From assembly GCA_963576735.1 (NCBI GenBank), contig OY755191.1, positions 5,609,608 to 5,673,607 on the forward strand: a DNA stretch of 64,000 nucleotides. The letters are read 5' to 3'. Source of the DNA: Bedellia somnulentella. Lineage: Eukaryota > Arthropoda > Insecta > Lepidoptera > Bedelliidae. The translations under genes were made by a program, and so were the position numbers. Positions 60,314-64,000 of the stretch are shown piece by piece (within the stretch, counting starts at the first letter, position 1; each line of letters starts with the position of its first letter). The notes under the pieces were generated by a model. It was not told the origin of the DNA. It searched no databases and saw only the letters and a list, made by a program, of their open reading frames with translations.

Positions 60314-61116
60314 ATAACGATGATTATGATCAAAACATAGTTTTACCCGAAAGTTTGCACAGTGGTATGAACTGGTGGCTAAATAATATTGAAATCGGGT
60401 ATACTTTTTTAAAATCTAATCATTATAAATTAGTTATCTATACTGATTCTAGCAAAAGTGGTTGGGGAGCGTATTGTGAAAATGGTAATGCGTTCGGGTA
60501 TTGGAAAGAGGATGAGAAATTGTTACATATAAATGAATTAGAACTAAAAGCTGCATTTTTGGGTTTAAAGTGTTTTGCGAGAGATTTGCAAGACTGTCAT
60601 GTTTTATTGAGGATAGATAACGTGACTGCTATTTCATGCATAAATAGGATGGGCAGTGTCCAATATCAACACTTGCATACAGTAATAAAATTATTTTGGC
60701 AGTGGTGTGAGAGGCGGAAAATAATAATATTTGCATCATATATTAATTCTAAACAAAATATTGAAGCCGATAATTTATCTAGAACGAAATTCATAGATAC
60801 TGAATGGGAATTAAATGATTCATGTTTTAATTCTATTGTTTCTAATTTTGGTAAAGTTCTGGTTGATTTGTTTGCTAGTCGCTGTAACGCGAAATGTGCT
60901 AAGTACGTTACCTGGAAGAGTGACCCAGATGCTTGGCAAATTGATGCTTTTACCATATCCTGGCATAAATTAGTATTTTACGCCTTTCCACCTTTTTCGT
61001 TAATAACAAAGATGTTACAAAAGATTATTGACGATAAAGCTGAGGGTGTTGTTGTGGTTCCATATTGGCCTAGTCAACCGTGGTTTCCTCTTCTTCAACA
61101 TTTAAAAGTCTCTTAG
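60303..61116 (+). pseudogene. DIRS RNase H and downstream domain
   Basis: Open in the next frame from about 60303. RNase H: VIYTDSSKSGWGAYC (first Asp), NELELKAAFLGLK (Glu), LLRIDNVTAISCI (Asp), QNIEADNLSR (last Asp), so all four catalytic acids are present. The next region, KVLVDLFASRCNAKCAKYVT, FTISWHKLVFYAFPPFSLI and VVVPYWPSQPWFPLLQHL, is the block after RNase H that is often described as methyltransferase-like in DIRS elements. The frame ends at TAG, 61114-61116. Confidence 0.85.
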
Positions 61117-61154
61117 TTTTTGTTTTTTGGACCTGACTTAAATTTATTGAAATC

Positions 61155-62148
61155 TCCTTTCAGACAAGTGCACAATCTACACAAAAGTCTCACGATGCTT
61201 GCCGTGAAATTGTCCGGCAAGGTTTATTAGGAAATAACATCAATGCTCGTGCTACAGAGATAGTTCTAGGTTCTTTATCTGACAATACATATAAGCAGTA
61301 CGATGGATGTATTAGGAGATGGATAGCATACTGTAATGAAATAAACTGTGATTATAAAGAGGTAAATTCTTCTCAAGTGCTCAATTTTTTAAGTATTATA
61401 TATGATCAAGGGGCCCAATATGGTACAATTAACAACTACAGATCAGCTTTATATATGATAATGTTGTTAAACGTTTTATGAAGGGTGTTTACAGATCAAG
61501 GCCACCTTGTCCTAAATATTCCCTTACTTGGGACCCGAACATATTATTAAACTATTTATCAACTTTATGGCCTCATGATAATCTTAGTCTAAATAAAGAC
61601 TGTTACACTTTTGGCCTTAGTAACAGCACACAGAGTGCAAACCCTGTCTTTGATTAAAGTAGATAATATCGTACACAGCTCTAATAATAAGGAAATCAAT
61701 ATTAAAATTAGTGATTTAGTTAAAACATCAAGATTGAATGCATTACAACCATTATTAAAATTACCGTACTTTGATCATAAGCCCGAAATATGCCCTGCTA
61801 GATGTTTACTTTCGTATATTAATAAGACTAATTCATTGCGTAAATCAGAATTTCTTTTTCTAAGCTGTAAAAGTCCATATTCTAAACTTACTTCGCAAAG
61901 ACTGAGTCATTTAATAAAAGACACTTTAAGTAAAAGTGGTGTAGATGTATGTGCAATTCAGTGCTCACAGCACTCGTCATGCATCTAGTTCAGCAGCTGC
62001 CAGATTGGGAGTTAGCATTGACGTAATCCGAAAGACTGCTGGCTGGAGCAATTCATCTTCAGTGTTTGCGAAGTTTTACTATAGAGATATTGTTACAGAT
62101 GATTCGTCATTTGCTAATTCCTTGTTGGCATCTAATCTTAATACCTAA
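61155..62148 (+). pseudogene. DIRS tyrosine recombinase (frameshifted)
   Basis: Integrase of the phage lambda type that inserts the circular DNA copy. The N-terminal core-binding part reads IVLGSLSDNTYKQYDGCIRR and ILGAQYG-like codons. The catalytic part has LVTAHRVQTLSLIKVDNI (first Arg), FSAHSTRHASSSAAARLG (His-x-x-Arg), IRKTAGWSNSSSVFAKFYYR (Trp and nucleophilic Tyr). All catalytic residues can be seen, but the frame shifts near 61455, 61600 and 61940, so no protein can be made. Stop at 62146-62148. Confidence 0.88.
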
Positions 62149-62298
62149 GTATATGTACTATTTTTTTGTATACATAAATAATTCACCATATGTGTATCTG
62201 CTTTACTTTTAAATTAAACTGATTGTAACAAATAATATCTGTTTTGTTGGTCAGAAAACCTTATTTTTGTGATAGTATTATTTCACTTCCTCTGAACA

Positions 62299-62423
62299 TC
62301 CTACAACATGTAAGATGTAAATCGCAAAGATTGAAGCTGGAAGCATAATCGAGGATCAAACGAACTTACCTAAAGTGAAGTTCGATCCAGATTATGCGAA
62401 CAGCTTCAATCGAGGCGATTTAC
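62299..62423 (+). repeat. DIRS internal complementary region
   Basis: 62299-62348 (TCCTACAACATGTAAGATG... to AAGCATAA) is the inverse of the outermost left end (53001-53045 or so). 62349-62423 (CGAGGATCAAACGAACTTAC...) is the inverse of the outermost right end (62673-62747). The junction of the two corresponds to the fused ends of a circle. Confidence 0.93.
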
Positions 62424-62532
62424 TTACACCCACCCATAAAACATTTAAACAATGTTGTATATATACTATTCCCCCCCTCGCGACGCATTTTTCGTTTTGA
62501 TTGAAGAAGTGAAATAATATGGCTTTAAACGA

Positions 62533-62747
62533 AATGACTGGAAAGTACAAAGGCAGTGTGGCCGGTGAGGGTAGAACGGGTGACCAGGTCAAAAATATCT
62601 TTTTTATTTTATTTTTTTACTCTAAAGTCCGTGTGATACCCAAGGCTGGAAGCCCTCCTACAACATGTAAGATGTAAATCGCCTCGATTGAAGCTGTTCG
62701 CATAATCTGGATCGAACTTCACTTTAGGTAAGTTCGTTTGATCCTCG
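62533..62747 (+). repeat. DIRS right terminal repeat
   Basis: 62533-62682 mirrors the left repeat. 62683-62747 (CTCGATTGAAGCTGTTCGCA... to TTTGATCCTCG) is the unique right end, matched in the internal complementary region. Confidence 0.93.
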
Positions 62748-62919
62748 AGTTTATGACAAAATCAATTGAAAAAAATATTTAAATTTATCCTCAGACATTA
62801 TCAAATCATCAGTTGATGTGAACTTGCCAAAAGTGACAAACCAGCATAATTTTATAAATTAATTCACACACCTCTTATTGGTAAAATATATTTTCTAAGG
62901 ATATTTTTTTTTGCTGTGT

Positions 62920-63148
62920 AGTGTCGGCTTAGAATAACACTACCCCATTTCTACCCGTGGGTGATTGTAAGAGGCGACTAAGGGTATAAGGGCTTTTTAA
63001 GTGATTTTTGGGCGATGTGGTTCGAGACCCGTCACCAAAAACGTTTATTATTATCATCTTTTCCCCAATCAACTTCCAAAAGTGGCTGAGGAATTTATCA
63101 TTCCAAAGCTCTGGCTACCCCGTTAAGGGATTTAAAGCCGTGAGTATA
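62920..63148 (+). mobile_element. SINE family 1 copy
   Basis: GCTGTGTAGTGTCGGCTTAG to GGGATTTAAAGCCGTGAGTA. GTGGTTCGAGACCCGTCACC contains an 11-base match to the pol III B-box consensus. Same subtype as 30984-31231. Confidence 0.85.
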
Positions 63149-64000
63149 TTTTGTTTATGTTATGTTCTGTTTTTAAGCTATACTCAAATGTACACAGAAT
63201 GTTTTATAACGAATGTTAAAATGAGATCATTTATAACTGTAGCCAAAACTCGCGAAAGTTTACGATTCGATAAGACTATACCCAAATTGAAATACGCTTT
63301 ACTCAACATTCAACTGTTCATAAATTACTCAAATTTAGATTAAAAAGAACTACACACACGTAACAAAAAATAAAATATCTTTTGAATCGAATCAAAAGTC
63401 AATGCAAAAATAATAGTGTACAATTAAAACGTACAAATTATGACATTGGTATCGAACAAAGGCTAACGATTTAACCCGGCCGTTTAACCTCAGCGATTCG
63501 GTTTCCGACATTAATTATAACACCTCCTTATGTTTAAATTTATTGCTGTGTTTTGTTGTTCATTACCCGCTTTAAGAGATGTTTGCTGGTTTTTTTGGTT
63601 TGCGGTCGGCTTGCGACTGGGTTAGGACCTGTGACGACCTTTGGGATTGGGTCTGGTATAATTTAAGTTGCTCGTTTTAAAATGCTCTAGAGAGGTTTTG
63701 TTTCTTTCTCACTATACATAATTGTTAACCTTTTTTTAATAACTATTGAAGTTATTGGAGAACTTACAAATAAACCTTCGATTAAATATATTTTAGAAAA
63801 ACAAAAACCATACGAAATTGTTCAAAATATTGTTAGCGTATCAAGAGAGGTTATTTTATAAAACAACCTATGATATTAGAGAGAAAACTAGAAAATTTTG
63901 TTGTTGGGATTATTTACTACACTATCTGTATAAGTTCATTGTTATGTTGACAAACAACTTTTTAGTGGGCAATGTAGAAAGTAATTCGATTCTAGATTCC
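63149..64000. other. No gene seen
   Basis: AT-rich. A slightly GC-richer patch at 63470-63510 (TTTAACCCGGCCGTTTAACC). Nothing recognised. Confidence 0.3.

Larger units (their letters stand above)
53001..62747 (+). mobile_element. DIRS-type tyrosine-recombinase retrotransposon, interrupted by a LINE
   Basis: Order: left terminal repeat, gag with an intron, RT, RNase H, a domain often called methyltransferase-like, tyrosine recombinase, internal complementary region, right terminal repeat. Left and right repeats are inverted. The internal region carries the complement of both outer ends, the arrangement of DIRS1-type elements, which copy through a circle and integrate by tyrosine recombinase without target duplication. 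Removing the 4.8-kb LINE leaves about 4.97 kb, usual for the group. The copy is dead: frameshifts lie in the recombinase and after RT. Confidence 0.93.

Overview
The window is AT-rich, intron-bearing eukaryotic DNA from an insect, most likely a moth or butterfly. That call rests on two recognisable host genes and on repeats that look lepidopteran from memory: RTE-type LINEs, tRNA-derived SINEs ending in ATGT-like repeats, Helitrons whose 3' end carries a CCCG...GGG hairpin before CTAG, and a mariner. No species can be named.

Host genes. (1) A synaptobrevin/VAMP gene (R-SNARE) lies on the + strand. Four coding exons run from 20223 to 23709, with a probable 5' exon ending at 12765 and candidate last exons near 24.8 kb and 25.4 kb. 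Splice phases match at every junction. The start codon appears to be split (AT|G) across a 7.5-kb intron filled with nested retrotransposons. (2) A three-exon NDUFAF2-like gene (mimitin, a complex I assembly factor) lies on the + strand at 42509-44194; its 151-residue product is complete. (3) An orphan last exon with a poly(A) signal lies at 4494-4636 (+), from a gene I cannot identify. (4) Two weaker protein-coding candidates lie on the - strand: an open frame running off the left edge (1-345) and a 77-codon ORF at 47881-48114.

Mobile DNA dominates. The most elaborate structure is a DIRS-type tyrosine-recombinase retrotransposon at 53001-62747, with inverted terminal repeats, an internal complementary region, a gag split by an in-frame GT-AG intron, RT, RNase H and a frameshifted tyrosine recombinase. 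A 4.8-kb two-ORF LINE sits inside its RT gene. At 13979-20096 an RTE-type LINE is interrupted by a second, apparently intact 5.0-kb LINE. At 32300-33966 a mariner with TA target duplication is split by a truncated LINE. About 25 copies of a roughly 250-bp SINE-like family are scattered over the window in both orientations. They have target duplications up to 23 bp and share their 3' tail with the RTE LINE, which suggests the RTE mobilises them. A second SINE family has a tRNA-like head; one copy carries a Helitron inserted exactly between A and T. There are also two long-TIR MITEs, a 602-bp tandem duplication and a (GTCT)n microsatellite.

The two genes are linked by position only. Most remaining sequence is intron or intergenic DNA in which I see no coding signal. 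SINE and LINE edges are read by eye and are good to about 5-15 bases, except where terminal or target-site sequence is quoted.
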